A stretch of 64,000 nucleotides of DNA from Nostoc sp. FACHB-152 (GTDB lineage Bacteria; Cyanobacteriota; Cyanobacteriia; Cyanobacteriales; Nostocaceae): positions 105,269 to 169,268 of the forward strand of contig NZ_JACJRV010000010.1 of NCBI RefSeq assembly GCF_014697475.1, read 5' to 3'. Positions 1 to 10,057 of the stretch are shown here, piece after piece. The notes beneath the pieces are model-generated. The model searched no databases. It saw only the letters and a list, made by a program, of their open reading frames with translations, and was not told where the DNA came from. Numbering within the stretch: position 1 is the stretch's first letter; every line of letters starts with the position of its first letter. Position numbers and translations under genes: made by a program.

Positions 1-373
1 CAGTTAACGAAATTAACTGAGATACTGTTGGTTGAGATAAATGATTTAAGCTCTGTGATTTTGCCAAAATCTTATTATCAAAGCTTTTTATCCATAAAAA
101 TGTATTGTTAGTACTTAAACTATCAATTATTTTTTGTTCACCATCAGCTGATGGCATCATTTTATGATAAAGTTCTATATCATGGGGTAAACGCGTGGCG
201 ATTTGTTGAATATTATTTTTATGCTTATTAATTAAAAGTTGCTGCATTTTCCAGCTTGTCCAGATTGAGAGACTGCCTAATCCTAAAGCTGAAACCGCAG
301 CCACCCCAACGCTCAGGCGGACTCGTAACGAAAAAGGGTCAATTTTTTGTAATAATTGCTTGAGTTGGTTCAC
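1..373 (-). CDS. Membrane sensor histidine kinase, N-terminal part (runs off the window)
   Basis: Only the first ~124 codons are inside the window. The start is GTG at 373, overlapping the TGA stop of the DUF4079 gene by 4 bp, so the two are translationally coupled. The peptide begins MNQLKQLLQKIDPFSLRVRL, followed by one hydrophobic segment (about residues 17-36) and a polar, presumably periplasmic, sensor stretch. This N-terminus is typical of cyanobacterial two-component sensor kinases. The HAMP and kinase domains would lie off the left edge, so the class rests on the N-terminal pattern only. Confidence 0.55.
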   Translation of the reverse strand, partial: MNQLKQLLQKIDPFSLRVRLSVGVAAVSALGLGSLSIWTSWKMQQLLINKHKNNIQQIATRLPHDIELYHKMMPSADGEQKIIDSLSTNNTFLWIKSFDNKILAKSQSLNHLSQPTVSQLISLT

Positions 374-1089
374 TTTGGCTCTTGAGTGTTTGGCATTGGA
401 CAAGTTTTGTTGACATAATCACACTGATAAATGTATGGTTCCTGCCAACTTAAAGGAATTTCTAATAAATCTCTTGTTCCAGTTAACCCTTGACCCATAA
501 ATAGTAATAAAGCTACACAGTTTAAAACTGTGTGAATTAACCGCCAACGATGAGATTTATCTTGATAAATATCTTGCACAATTGCTACAGAAAAAATCAT
601 CAGTAAGGCTGCGGTAATTCCGATATAGTAATGTGACCAATACCACTCGTTTGTGCGTCTGAACACTCCATCTTGACAGCCAATAATTACTAAACCAGCG
701 CCAGTTAAAGTGGCAAAAATACCGCGCCATAACTTCTGATTTGACCGATAAAGCAATACGAGAGAAACTATAGTCGCAGCAAACATTAATAAGATGAAAA
801 TTACTTGAAAACTAGCTGTACTCCATAGTTGCTTCTGCACAATATTTTTACCAATAGCATAGGCTAAACCTACTAAAGTTAATCCCACAACTGAACTGGC
901 TAGCCAATCACCTAATTGCTTATGTTCTTTGCCAACAATAGGTGGAATTTTACTCTTACCCTCCGTTGAAATTTGCAAGCGACGTTGACGTGTCTGCCAA
1001 GCAAAATTAACGATGTTGCCAATCAGGGGAAAGACAAAAATAACTGCGATCGCTGGATGTACAAGCCCTAAAAAATCTGCTATTTCCAT
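370..1089 (-). CDS. DUF4079-type integral membrane protein
   Basis: This 239-residue protein has about six predicted hydrophobic helices. It resembles the DUF4079 family of cyanobacteria and algae. His residues sit near helix ends (HPAIAV near residue 11, EHKQLG near 56, SHYYIG near 152, SHRWRLIH near 179), an arrangement reminiscent of b561-type bis-His haem binding; that is inference. The last residues contain CDYVNKTC, a possible disulfide pair outside the membrane. It overlaps the downstream sensor kinase by 4 bp, so it may feed a redox or haem-linked signal to that kinase. Function unknown. Confidence 0.75.
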   Translation of the reverse strand: MEIADFLGLVHPAIAVIFVFPLIGNIVNFAWQTRQRRLQISTEGKSKIPPIVGKEHKQLGDWLASSVVGLTLVGLAYAIGKNIVQKQLWSTASFQVIFILLMFAATIVSLVLLYRSNQKLWRGIFATLTGAGLVIIGCQDGVFRRTNEWYWSHYYIGITAALLMIFSVAIVQDIYQDKSHRWRLIHTVLNCVALLLFMGQGLTGTRDLLEIPLSWQEPYIYQCDYVNKTCPMPNTQEPK

Positions 1090-1782
1090 AAAATATCTGA
1101 CAATTAATTATTTACAACTGACAAAACTTTTGTTCACTCATCAAACCGAACTTCTATAGCAGCCCTAATTAAGCTACAACCACATCGATGCTACTGTCCG
1201 GTTTGAAACTATAATAAATTTGTGATTTTGATTGTGCTGCTAAATTCTCCTTGGATGGGTGTTCTAGAAGCTGAAATTAACCAGACAAGGTTACAAAAGT
1301 AACAGCTTGAGTAATTGAAGTATTAACGACAGTATCTTAGTAGCAGTCTAATATGCAGTTAGCTTTTTAATCAAGCTAAACCTAAAAGTTGCACTTTCCT
1401 AAGAACAGCAAAACTCTTGACTCACATATGATTTATAGCTGCGAATTCAGCATATGATGATAATTTAAATCTATCTGCCATGTTGAAGATTAATTTAAGC
1501 TGAGAATTGGTTTAAAATTCAATTTGAGAGTTTTTAGCCTAATTTCAACTAACAATAACATAGTTCATGTCAACATCTTCTGAATTGCGGCTACACAGGC
1601 AAAACCTGCCTGCACGGCTTATTATATATAGTTCCTGTAATTTAACTCTGTTTGTGTATCAGCGAATTTTATTCGCCCAATTATTGAAAAATTAATCACA
1701 ACTGTTCAGGATTGCTATATATTAAGTTGACGCAAAGAATTAAATAGCAAATAAATTTTTGAGAATTTAGGAGATTAATCAG
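1090..1782. other. Intergenic region between divergent genes, with a dispersed hairpin repeat
   Basis: There is no credible gene. It is AT-rich and carries the promoters for the divergent genes at 1089 and 1783. A palindromic dispersed repeat lies around 1585-1620 (CAGGCAAAACCTGCCTG core). A purine-rich ribosome binding site (TTTAGGAG) sits at 1766-1773 before the GTG start at 1783. Confidence 0.6.
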
Positions 1783-4068
1783 GTGCGAAAACGCGAGATT
1801 GTAGAATTCAATCAGAAACGAAAAACTAATAAAAATACTGTTTCTCAAAGAGTTTTTCAATTTCGGTCGGCAACGCTAATTCTTTTGAGTATTGTTGGTT
1901 TAATAAGCCTCTTGGTAGGAGGTTGGTTTGCCGGATTCAGCACAATTAATAAATTTTTTACTCAAATTCATCTTTGGCAAACCAACCCACCTATGTGGTT
2001 AGAAGCACCAATGGTAAAGGATGAATATTTACTGCTACCAACTGTGCTATTACTACTCGCTGTGTTTGCAGTAATGAAACTTTCTCCTCAACCCCGTATT
2101 TGGTCGCAGAGGTTGGTCGTAGGGATTTTAATTATTTTAACTTTGCGGTATTTGTTGTGGCGATCGCTTTCTACCCTTAACCTGATTGATCCACTAAATG
2201 GGGTAATTAGTTTGGGGTTATTTGGCTTTGAATTTGTGACGCTTTGCAGCATCTTAATTGAGCTATTCTTAATGTTAAATATCAAAGAGCGTCACCGCGA
2301 GGCAGATCAAAAATCAATTGCTGTAATTGCTGGCTGTTTTACACCATCTGTAGACATCTTTATTCCGACATATAATGAACCAGAATTTATAGTCCGGCGC
2401 ACAATTATTGGTTGTCAAGCTCTAGAATACCCGCACAAAAAAATCTATCTTTTGGATGATAATAGACGCTCACAGATGCGGGGATTAGCCCAAGAATTAG
2501 GCTGTCACTATATTGCAAGAGCAAATAATCAATATGCTAAAGCTGGGAACTTAAATCATGCGATCGCTCAAACAGATAGTGAATTAATTGTTGTTTTTGA
2601 TGCAGATTTTGTCCCTACTAAAAACTTTCTTACCCGCACGGTTGGCTTTTTCCAAGATGAAAACATAGCCATTGTTCAAACTCCCCAAAGCTTTTATAAT
2701 TCTGACCCCATAGCCCGTAATCTTGGCTTAGAAAATATTCTCACTCCTGATGAAGAAGTATTTCATCGCCACATTCAGTCCATCCGAGATACTGCTGATA
2801 GCGCGATTTGTGCTGGTACTTCTTTTATTGTTCGTCGTAGCGCATTAGAAGAGAATGGAGGTTTTGTCACTGAATCTTTATCTGAAGATTACTTTACAGG
2901 AATTAATCTGTCTGCTCAAGGTTATCGCATTATTTATTTAAATGAATTATTAAGTGCTGGGTTAGCAGCAGAGAACATGAGCGCGTATGCAACTCAACGC
3001 TTACGCTGGGCGCAAGGAACGCTCCAAGGATTATTTATTAAAGCTAATCCTTTAACAATTCCAGGGCTAAGTTTGGCGCAAAGGATGGCTCATTTAGAAG
3101 GATATTTGAATTGGCTAGGAAGTATTGCTCGAATTTATTTTCTGTTAATGCCCTTAGCTTATTCGTTTTTAGGTGTAATTCCTATTTACTCAAACTTACC
3201 AAATTTGCTTTATTTTTGGCTACCTTTTTACTTAGTTAATCTTTCAGTATTTAGTTGGTTAAATAGACATTCGCGGTCAGCTTTATTGTCAGATTTATAT
3301 TTTTTAGTCATATGCTTTCCTATAGCTTTAACTGTGATGCGCTCTCTATTTAATCCCTTCTCGAAAGGCTTTAAAGTTACACCTAAAGGGATAAAGAGCG
3401 ATCGCTATATTTTTAATTGGAAATTAGCCCTGCCTTTGATAGTATTATTTATTGCTACATCTGCTAGTTTGTTGCAGAACTTTTGTATGTGCATAGTCAA
3501 GCATCCGGCAACTACAACATTACCATTAGTGGCTGAACAGACAACAGGCTTAGGCTTAGGTTGGCTGTGGAGTATCTACAATTTATTCATGATTGGTAGT
3601 GCTTTATTAATTTTGTTGGATGCTCCTAAAACTGATAAATTTGAATGGTTCGATTTACGGCGAGTCGTGCAGGTAAAAATCGGTAGTTATAATTTTTGGG
3701 GTGTAACAACAATGATTTCCGAAGTTGGCGCAAAAATAGCACTAACTCAGCAACCGCCTATCAAATTAGTTGTAACTCAACCAGTAAAAATTAAAATCGC
3801 CGAAGAAAATCTACAGCTTGATGCAGAAATTATCAGCACTGGATTTGAAGATGAGTTTCCCACAGTCAGAATTGGGTTTGAATCATTGACTTTAAGCCAA
3901 CATCGCCGTTTAGTAGAAATGTTATTTTGCCGTCCGGGACAGTGGAAGCGTCAAAAAGCACCCGGAGAGTTAGCTTCATTATGGTTACTGTTGAGAATAT
4001 TGTTGAAACCGCGCATTTTATTTGAGAGAAAAGTGGAAATAAATCCCGTAACAGTTTCTAAAATATAG
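1783..4068 (+). CDS. Cellulose synthase-like (BcsA family, GT2) membrane glycosyltransferase
   Basis: This 761-residue protein starts at GTG with a good Shine-Dalgarno. Membrane helices lie at about 30-50, 82-100 and 111-165. A GT2 domain follows from about 190, with IPTYNEP (194-200), LLDD (223-226), DAD (273-275), QTPQ (299-302), SED (367-369, in the TED position) and the processive QxxRW motif QRLRW (405-409). More helices follow. The C-terminal ~110 residues look like a PilZ-type domain (ISEVGAKI corresponds to the D/NxSxxG motif), suggesting c-di-GMP control, though the RxxxR part is degenerate. Likely makes a beta-glucan exopolysaccharide. No bcsB neighbour is present, so true cellulose synthase is unproven. 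Confidence 0.85.
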   Translation: MRKREIVEFNQKRKTNKNTVSQRVFQFRSATLILLSIVGLISLLVGGWFAGFSTINKFFTQIHLWQTNPPMWLEAPMVKDEYLLLPTVLLLLAVFAVMKLSPQPRIWSQRLVVGILIILTLRYLLWRSLSTLNLIDPLNGVISLGLFGFEFVTLCSILIELFLMLNIKERHREADQKSIAVIAGCFTPSVDIFIPTYNEPEFIVRRTIIGCQALEYPHKKIYLLDDNRRSQMRGLAQELGCHYIARANNQYAKAGNLNHAIAQTDSELIVVFDADFVPTKNFLTRTVGFFQDENIAIVQTPQSFYNSDPIARNLGLENILTPDEEVFHRHIQSIRDTADSAICAGTSFIVRRSALEENGGFVTESLSEDYFTGINLSAQGYRIIYLNELLSAGLAAENMSAYATQRLRWAQGTLQGLFIKANPLTIPGLSLAQRMAHLEGYLNWLGSIARIYFLLMPLAYSFLGVIPIYSNLPNLLYFWLPFYLVNLSVFSWLNRHSRSALLSDLYFLVICFPIALTVMRSLFNPFSKGFKVTPKGIKSDRYIFNWKLALPLIVLFIATSASLLQNFCMCIVKHPATTTLPLVAEQTTGLGLGWLWSIYNLFMIGSALLILLDAPKTDKFEWFDLRRVVQVKIGSYNFWGVTTMISEVGAKIALTQQPPIKLVVTQPVKIKIAEENLQLDAEIISTGFEDEFPTVRIGFESLTLSQHRRLVEMLFCRPGQWKRQKAPGELASLWLLLRILLKPRILFERKVEINPVTVSKI

Positions 4069-4075
4069 AGGTTAA

Positions 4076-4104
4076 ATCCCTGACTTCTTTAAGAAGTCGG
4101 GGAT
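4076..4104. terminator. Bidirectional hairpin terminator between convergent genes
   Basis: The arms ATCCCTGACTTCTT and AAGAAGTCGGGGAT pair with one G-T mismatch around a very short loop. It sits 8 bp after the BcsA-like stop and before the convergent glycosyltransferase end at 4152. Confidence 0.65.
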
Positions 4105-4151
4105 ATTGTTATTGACACCAAACGACTTGTAAATCTATCACCTATAACCTG

Positions 4152-5771
4152 TCACCTGTCGCCTACTATATCTACTTTCCAAAGCTGATAATGATTGTCA
4201 CTATAAACAACATTAGTTATAGATTTATATTGAACTTCTATTTCCTTGCGCCATTTCTCTGAAGGGCTTAATAAAAAAATATCACTAAAGCCATTGGGGA
4301 TATTAGGAAAATTCTGTTCTGATAGTAATAGATATTTTACCTTTGGCTGCAAAACATAGCTCAAAGAAAACACATTTCCATAATTAATTCCTACATCATC
4401 ACTAATCAAAAGAGGATTTTCGGCTTGATTAATGATTTTGGCAACCTGTGGATTACCATCGCTAATTACTTTACTCCACCAAGTTTCTGCTTGAGAACTT
4501 ACACAATAGGAAACTAACCCACAAATTATCAGCACCATCATAATAAATTGCCCAATTCGGCGGCGTAATAAACTTCTATTACATAATTGTTGAGCTATTA
4601 AGTAATTAACCGCTAGTTGGATACCTAAATAAGATGGTAATAAATAGCGTTCTGAAAGTGAGCGTATCCCCCCAACAATTAAATCTGGTAGCATCAGGGG
4701 CAATGCTGGTAAAACAGTTAAGGTTACAATAAATAGCCAGACTTGAGATTTAGCCGTCCGACAAAGGAAGTAAATAGCGTATACAACTAAAGTTAAAAAT
4801 ATTAGTGTTATTAAGTAAGATATAGGGTTTTCAAAGCCAAAGTTTAAATCTAAAAAAATTCGGCTCAACTGTAACAGCCAAGATTTTATTAAAGCTTCTA
4901 ATGGTAATTGCAATTTTGTCCAGGATGTCGATTTATCAAACTGTCCAAAATTATCTATCAAAACTGCTATCCAAGGCATGAATGCTAAAAAGCCTGCTAA
5001 GGATGCTAAAAGATAAGCTTTGACAGTTTTGTTTACTGAGAATTTAGCAGTAGCAATTACATAAATGCTATGAGCAACTGCTACAAATCCACTCAATAAA
5101 AATGTATATAAACTTAATGCTAAAGTTACACTATAAATTACCCAATTCCCAATCCTAATTGATAGGTTATTTTGGGATTTTGCATCTAATCTTAATGCTC
5201 GTAAAAGTGACGCACTAGATAGCAAAATAGTGACAACCCAAAGTATATACTCTCTGGCCTCTTGAGCATATACTAACTGAATCGGGGATATAGCCATAAG
5301 TGCGATCGCAACATTTGTTATCCCTGAAGGTGCAGGAAATAATTCTCGGCAAAGCCAATAAGTACAAGGAAATACTAACAAGCTAATCAACGCCGACAAA
5401 CTTCTGATTGCTGTAACTGAATTACCAAAAATTCCGACCCAAAATCTAGCAAGGACATAATACACTGGCGGATGTTGAGGGTCTTCAATTGCTAAAGATT
5501 TGATAGTATCATTTAAACCTTTTTCCTGATTTAAACCTTGATAGTGGGCTAAACTTTCTTTCGTAATCACACTATTAGTTAATATTCTCTGTTTAACTTC
5601 ACCTGCTGTATAGCCAGAAATTCTTAAGGAAGTAAAAGTTTCATCATGCCAGTAAATTTTGCCATCTAAGTTAAAAAAGCGAAAAAATACCCCAACTACT
5701 AACACAACGACAATCAACAACCGCAACCAACTTGGAGCTAGTTTGAAATTCCGTATAATTGAGTTGCTCAT
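4152..5771 (-). CDS. GT39/ArnT-like integral membrane glycosyltransferase
   Basis: This 539-residue protein has many hydrophobic helices. After the first helix comes the GT-C signature: acidic residues in an extracytoplasmic loop (WHDETFTSLR near residues 37-46) and a later DPQHPPVYY motif, typical of the RgtA/B/C/D-like PMT_2 family. Such enzymes move a sugar from a polyprenyl-phosphate donor to lipid, glycan or protein on the outer face of the membrane. It converges with the BcsA-like gene, so the pair may belong to envelope polysaccharide work. Substrate not deducible. Confidence 0.78.
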   Translation of the reverse strand: MSNSIIRNFKLAPSWLRLLIVVVLVVGVFFRFFNLDGKIYWHDETFTSLRISGYTAGEVKQRILTNSVITKESLAHYQGLNQEKGLNDTIKSLAIEDPQHPPVYYVLARFWVGIFGNSVTAIRSLSALISLLVFPCTYWLCRELFPAPSGITNVAIALMAISPIQLVYAQEAREYILWVVTILLSSASLLRALRLDAKSQNNLSIRIGNWVIYSVTLALSLYTFLLSGFVAVAHSIYVIATAKFSVNKTVKAYLLASLAGFLAFMPWIAVLIDNFGQFDKSTSWTKLQLPLEALIKSWLLQLSRIFLDLNFGFENPISYLITLIFLTLVVYAIYFLCRTAKSQVWLFIVTLTVLPALPLMLPDLIVGGIRSLSERYLLPSYLGIQLAVNYLIAQQLCNRSLLRRRIGQFIMMVLIICGLVSYCVSSQAETWWSKVISDGNPQVAKIINQAENPLLISDDVGINYGNVFSLSYVLQPKVKYLLLSEQNFPNIPNGFSDIFLLSPSEKWRKEIEVQYKSITNVVYSDNHYQLWKVDIVGDR

Positions 5772-6066
5772 GAAGATGCAAAATCAAATACTTTGCGAGA
5801 CACTAGCTTTAACTTTTTTCATACATCGCGCTATTAGTCAACTCCCAAAGGATTGATTACTGTGTAAAACCCTTGTTTGGCAGGAGGTACAAGATTTAAT
5901 TAATTTCTAGAGCGAATAATATTCATTGTGATGAACTGAATTTATTTGATTGATACTATCTAGCTATTTGCAGCCAAGTATCAATGGTAGAAGTAAAATC
6001 CCTGGTTGATGCTATTTGTTATGATTAAAATATTAGCAGGCTGTTATTTTTTTGCTAAAGACGCAC

Positions 6067-6867
6067 TTATTTTTTACCAAAACAAGCTGGTGAATGCCAT
6101 CTAGTAAAGTTTTCTATATTAGAGATAGTCAAAAAATCAATTGTTTTAAATTGCCGATCAATTGCTGGTAGGCTGCATATTTTGGCTCCGATACTCAAAT
6201 AAGCTTGTAAAATTTTGGGAATTTCTAAATCACATTTATTTGAACAGGTATGGATAGTTTCTAAAGAGTATTGCGAATTTGGAGAAACCAAAATACTTGA
6301 ATGCATGAATTTATGTTTTTGAAAAAAGTTATAAGCACAAGCAGCTTGTCTAGAAGATTGCGTGAGTAATGATGCACAGCCAAAAAAATATTTGCTTTTA
6401 CTCCAGATGAGGTAATTTGCTAATCCTTCCCAGAGTAATAGTAATGCTTGACTATTGCGAAATTCCTTAGCAATACAAGCACGCCCAACTTCCACAGATG
6501 CTTGCAGCACAGAATCTGGAATTGTGCTGAGATTAAATACGTCAGCAGCATCAAAACCTAGCCTTTGAGATGCCATTTTATAAGTTTGCATCCGATATGT
6601 TCCAATAGTTTTACCAGTATGTTTAGAAATTAGGATCAAATGATGGCAAAAAGCATCAAACTTGTCTTGATCCATTTGAGTGAGGCTAGAACTAGAAAAG
6701 CCTAAACCTAGTTCTAAATTAAAAACTTCAAACCGCAAGCGGAAGATAGATTCTAATTCTTCTTCAGTAGAGGCAAGCCGTAGGATATACTTATCGGTTT
6801 GAAGGACTGGAAAATCTTTCAAAAAAAAATTAAGTTGGTCATTAATATTGCAGTAAGAAATTTCCAT
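6067..6867 (-). CDS. GNAT-fold acyltransferase of the OlsB / hemolysin-like family
   Basis: This 266-residue protein resembles the Acetyltransf_5 family: LRLASTEEELESIFRLRFEVF near the N-terminus and EVGRACIAKEFRNSQALLLLW in the middle, the pattern seen in ornithine-acyl-ACP N-acyltransferases and the so-called putative hemolysins. Members N-acylate an amino acid or related acceptor using acyl-ACP. No OlsA partner lies next to it. Substrate unknown; family assignment reasonably firm. Confidence 0.72.
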   Translation of the reverse strand: MEISYCNINDQLNFFLKDFPVLQTDKYILRLASTEEELESIFRLRFEVFNLELGLGFSSSSLTQMDQDKFDAFCHHLILISKHTGKTIGTYRMQTYKMASQRLGFDAADVFNLSTIPDSVLQASVEVGRACIAKEFRNSQALLLLWEGLANYLIWSKSKYFFGCASLLTQSSRQAACAYNFFQKHKFMHSSILVSPNSQYSLETIHTCSNKCDLEIPKILQAYLSIGAKICSLPAIDRQFKTIDFLTISNIENFTRWHSPACFGKK

Positions 6868-7278
6868 CGGTCTTCTAACTTAGATTTACGGAGATATCCT
6901 ACTGGGGTTTACGCGCTTTAAAAAGAAAGCATACGATGCACTAATATGCCCAAGCGTTACAGGCGCGGTTTTCCAGCATAGATGATAGAGAGTTTGTTTG
7001 ATAGCAGAAGGCAGGAGGGAAAGTATCATTATTCCTGGTAGTCTGGCAAGGCAACTTTGCAAAGTCATGGGAAGAAAATAAAGTTCTTTCCCCCCTGCTC
7101 CCCCGCTCCCCTGCTCCCTTCCCAATCGCAATTTTAGGTTGTCAGACTATTAGAGATGGGGTGTTTTCATTATGTTGTTGGCTTCGAGAAAAATCTGGCA
7201 ATAAGATACAAATTTTACTATGCATATATTAAATTTTCTGTCAATATTAACAGTTAATTTCCTTGACTCCATCCGGCA
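6868..7278. other. Intergenic, with purine/pyrimidine-rich dispersed repeat
   Basis: No credible gene. Around 7085-7125 is the pyrimidine-rich dispersed repeat (units like GCTCCCCTGCTCCC), the same family that recurs near 11505 and inside phnI at 55704. Confidence 0.6.
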
Positions 7279-7310
7279 ATAAAGCCCCCAATTTTGTTTG
7301 GGGGCTTTAT
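7279..7310. terminator. Strong hairpin terminator downstream of nadK
   Basis: A perfect 13-bp stem (ATAAAGCCCCCAA at 7279-7291 with TTGGGGGCTTTAT at 7298-7310) encloses a 6-base loop. It lies about 70 bp past the nadK stop and likely ends the ndhA-I-G-E-nadK transcript. Confidence 0.8.
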
Positions 7311-7380
7311 ATCAGGGCTGTGGTAGAAGCATCGCCTATGAGATTGCCGAGAATGACACTGAGGCTGGATACAAGGGTCA

Positions 7381-8301
7381 TCAATTACGATGATTATTGC
7401 TGTAGCGAACCCGCGTACCTGCCCAGAGTAACTTCTCGCGCAGCGTTTGATAATAAGAATTGTTCTCTCGTAAAACAATAAATTTAGCTCGACAATCAGC
7501 CATCCGCACATCAACACGATGTCCAGGCCAAATTGAAGTAGATAACACGCCATCCATCCACAATTTAGTGCTTAAATCATAATCGCCCAACGGCCAGATG
7601 CTCACGACAGAACCCGGAGGTAAGACCAAAGGACGACTAGAAAGACTCATGGGACAAATAGGCGTGATGGTAATTGCCTCCATACCATCGTGCATGATGG
7701 GGCCATTTGCCGAAACTGTATAACCAGTGGAACCTGTGGGAGTAGAAATAATCAACCCGTCTCCGACATATTGATCGACTACCTCACCATCAATTTCCAT
7801 TTCTAAAATTGAGGTGATCATGCGATCGGCAGAAGCGGGTTTGACACAAAATTCATTCAACGAAAGGTAGCGTTCGGTGACTGGTTCCAAGTTTGTGTGA
7901 TGTCCCTCATACACTGCCGCTTGTAGCATCATCCGCCGTTGAATAGCATAACGATCCTCAAACAGCCGATCCCAAACTTTTTCCGTATCTTGAAATTCAT
8001 CTACAGACTCGGTTAAAAAGCCCAGATGACCGCCCACATTCACACCAAGAACAGGGATACCAGCTGGGGCTAAATGTCTGGCAGCAGTTAAAACTGTGCC
8101 ATCACCACCGAGTACTAAAGCCAGATCTATTGGTTGGCCAGCCGAAGCCAAAAAGACCGGGTAAGGGTTATCTTTTGGCCCGCTAGGCCCCACTAATACT
8201 TGGCAATCGCGGTTTTCTAGTTGCTTGGCACAAATTTCAGCCCAGCGTTTACTTTGAGAATCTCGCGCTTTATAAGCAATGATTACCTGCTTGAGTTGCA
8301 C
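7381..8301 (-). CDS. nadK: NAD kinase
   Basis: This 306-residue cytosolic enzyme phosphorylates NAD to NADP with ATP or polyphosphate. It shows the GGDGT motif at residues 65-69 and the conserved GDGLIISTPTGSTGY segment near 181-195 that shapes the active site. The start is GTG, only 6 bp after the ndhE stop, so it is cotranscribed with the NDH-1 genes. A second NAD kinase is usual in cyanobacteria; which paralog this is cannot be told here. Confidence 0.95.
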   Translation of the reverse strand: MQLKQVIIAYKARDSQSKRWAEICAKQLENRDCQVLVGPSGPKDNPYPVFLASAGQPIDLALVLGGDGTVLTAARHLAPAGIPVLGVNVGGHLGFLTESVDEFQDTEKVWDRLFEDRYAIQRRMMLQAAVYEGHHTNLEPVTERYLSLNEFCVKPASADRMITSILEMEIDGEVVDQYVGDGLIISTPTGSTGYTVSANGPIMHDGMEAITITPICPMSLSSRPLVLPPGSVVSIWPLGDYDLSTKLWMDGVLSTSIWPGHRVDVRMADCRAKFIVLRENNSYYQTLREKLLWAGTRVRYSNNHRN

Positions 8302-8307
8302 GCCAAA

Positions 8308-8613
8308 TTACCACTTCAGGAGATTAAACTGCTCCATGTCAACGGTGTCACGGTTACGATAAATCGCCAATACGATCGCCAAACCCACCGCCGCTTCAGC
8401 AGCAGCCACAGTAATCACAAACACGGTGAAAACCTGGCCTTTAATTAATGTTGAGTCAAGGAAGTTGGAAAATGCCATTAAATTCAAATTAACAGCATTC
8501 AGCAGCAACTCAATCGACATCAGCACGCGCACAGCATTACGGCTGGTAATTAAACCGTAAATACCAATACAAAACAAAGCGGCTGCCAGTAATAAAAAGT
8601 ACTGAAGTTGCAT
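8308..8613 (-). CDS. ndhE: NAD(P)H-quinone oxidoreductase subunit 4L (NuoK homolog)
   Basis: A 101-residue protein with three hydrophobic helices, the normal family length. The motifs [12 protein letters not shown] and [17 protein letters not shown] carry the two conserved membrane glutamates of the NuoK/NdhE proton path. It is part of the thylakoid NDH-1 complex in respiration and cyclic electron flow. It lies between ndhG and nadK in the operon. Confidence 0.97.
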   Translation of the reverse strand: MQLQYFLLLAAALFCIGIYGLITSRNAVRVLMSIELLLNAVNLNLMAFSNFLDSTLIKGQVFTVFVITVAAAEAAVGLAIVLAIYRNRDTVDMEQFNLLKW

Positions 8614-8673
8614 GAATCTTAGTGTTCCTTCTGAAATATGCTAACTGTTGACCTGCTAATTAATTCGCAAATG

Positions 8674-9279
8674 TTACTCTTGTGGTTTCTGACCTGCTGA
8701 TACCAACTCTCTGGGGCGTTCAGGCAAGGTCAAAACGGTTTGGGACAAATCTGAAGAAGGTTCGGGTAAATATTCACGACGTGCCAGAATAATTGCGCCT
8801 ACCATTGCCATCAGTAACAGAATCGAAGCTAATTCAAAAGGTAATAAAAAGTCGCTGAAGAAATGCTCACCAATTAAGATGATAGAACTTTCACCACTCA
8901 CAGGAGTCGTTGAGTATGCCCAAGGTGTTGCCAAAACCATTGCACTCAACAGTCCAAATAATCCCACACTAACTACGGCTGTGAGTACTTTTCGCACTCC
9001 CGCACTGGGATATGGAGTAAAGTCCTGGCGTTTGTTTACCAACATGATGGCAAACAAAATTAACACGTTAACCGCCCCAACATAAATCAGCACTTGGGCT
9101 GCTGCTACAAAATCTGCATTTAGTAACAAGTACAATCCTGCAATGCTGATAAATACGCCTCCCAGCATAAAGGCAGAATAGACAATGCTAGAAGACAGCA
9201 CTACACTCAGTGCTGCTCCAATCATCATCACAGCTAATATGCCAAACGAAACAATCTGTACACCTTCCGCTAGATTCAC
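8674..9279 (-). CDS. ndhG: NAD(P)H-quinone oxidoreductase subunit 6 (NuoJ homolog)
   Basis: A membrane subunit of NDH-1 with five hydrophobic helices, about 201 residues. I chose the GTG at 9279, giving MNLAEGVQIVSFGILAVMM, because this matches NdhG N-termini known in cyanobacteria and has GAGG upstream. The longer reading frame to 9297 would start at a TTG inside a 7-bp repeat. It contains the conserved YVGAVNVLILFAIMLVN segment. Confidence 0.95.
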   Translation of the reverse strand: MNLAEGVQIVSFGILAVMMIGAALSVVLSSSIVYSAFMLGGVFISIAGLYLLLNADFVAAAQVLIYVGAVNVLILFAIMLVNKRQDFTPYPSAGVRKVLTAVVSVGLFGLLSAMVLATPWAYSTTPVSGESSIILIGEHFFSDFLLPFELASILLLMAMVGAIILARREYLPEPSSDLSQTVLTLPERPRELVSAGQKPQE

Positions 9280-9292
9280 TTTTTTGTCCTCG

Positions 9293-9384
9293 GTCAATGG
9301 TCAATGGTCAATAATGGTCAATGGTCAATGTCAATGGTCAAAGTAGTACAGACAATTGACTCTGGACTTTTGACTATTGACTAA
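9293..9384. repeat. STRR heptamer array (TCAATGG/TTGACTA units) between ndhI and ndhG
   Basis: Seven-base units of the TCAATGG type repeat about six times, followed by TTGACTA/TTTTGAC variants. The array fills the ndhI-ndhG gap. Confidence 0.85.
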
Positions 9385-9386
9385 TC

Positions 9387-9962
9387 TTATTTTTCCACTA
9401 AGTCTTCGGGTCGTGCGCCAGCACGGGGTGCATCTGCGGGTAAATCGTGAGGGTCAAGTACGCCCTTAGGTAGGTATACTAATTCCCGTAATGGTGTAAC
9501 CATTGGGTCATCAGTAACTTTGTAAGGCAGACGACCTAGAGCTACGCTGTCAAAGTTTAAGTCATGGCGATCGTAGGTGGAAAGTTCGTATTCTTCTGTC
9601 ATGGCTAGACAGTTTGTTGGGCAGAATTCCACACAATTACCACAGAAGATACAAACCCCAAAGTCGATGCTGTAGTGTTTGAGCTTTTTCTTTTTGCTGC
9701 CTTTGTCAAATTCCCAATCTACTACGGGTAAGTTGATGGGACATACACGCACACAGACTTCGCAGGCGATGCACTTATCAAACTCATAGTGAATCCTACC
9801 GCGAAACCGTTCGCTGGGGATTAGTTTCTCATAAGGGTACTGTACGGTAACTGGTCGCCGCCGCATATGGTCGAAGGTGACAGATAGACCTTGACCGATA
9901 TAACGACCAGCTTGTACTGCTTCTTTAGCGTAATCGCCAACTTGCTTGAGGAACTTTAGCAT
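9387..9962 (-). CDS. ndhI: NAD(P)H-quinone oxidoreductase subunit I (NuoI homolog, 2x[4Fe-4S])
   Basis: A 191-residue peripheral-arm subunit. It has two four-cysteine cluster motifs, [12 protein letters not shown] and [12 protein letters not shown], for the two [4Fe-4S] clusters that pass electrons toward plastoquinone. Length and C-terminus ([17 protein letters not shown]) fit cyanobacterial NdhI. It lies between ndhA and ndhG. Confidence 0.97.
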   Translation of the reverse strand: MLKFLKQVGDYAKEAVQAGRYIGQGLSVTFDHMRRRPVTVQYPYEKLIPSERFRGRIHYEFDKCIACEVCVRVCPINLPVVDWEFDKGSKKKKLKHYSIDFGVCIFCGNCVEFCPTNCLAMTEEYELSTYDRHDLNFDSVALGRLPYKVTDDPMVTPLRELVYLPKGVLDPHDLPADAPRAGARPEDLVEK

Positions 9963-9995
9963 TGTGTTTCACTCTCTCTTTAATTTGCTATTAGC

Positions 9996-10057
9996 CAATT
10001 GTCAAAAGTCCATAGTCAAAAGCAATTGACAATTGACTCTTGACTTTTGACTTTTGA
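9996..10057. repeat. STRR heptamer array between ndhA and ndhI
   Basis: Repeated units of the AGTCAAA / TTGACTT kind fill the spacer, arranged partly as an inverted pair. Confidence 0.75.

Noticed and set aside
6886..7131. 81-residue minus-strand frame
   Set aside because: Its N-terminal half is read from a purine-rich dispersed repeat; no family resemblance and no ribosome site.
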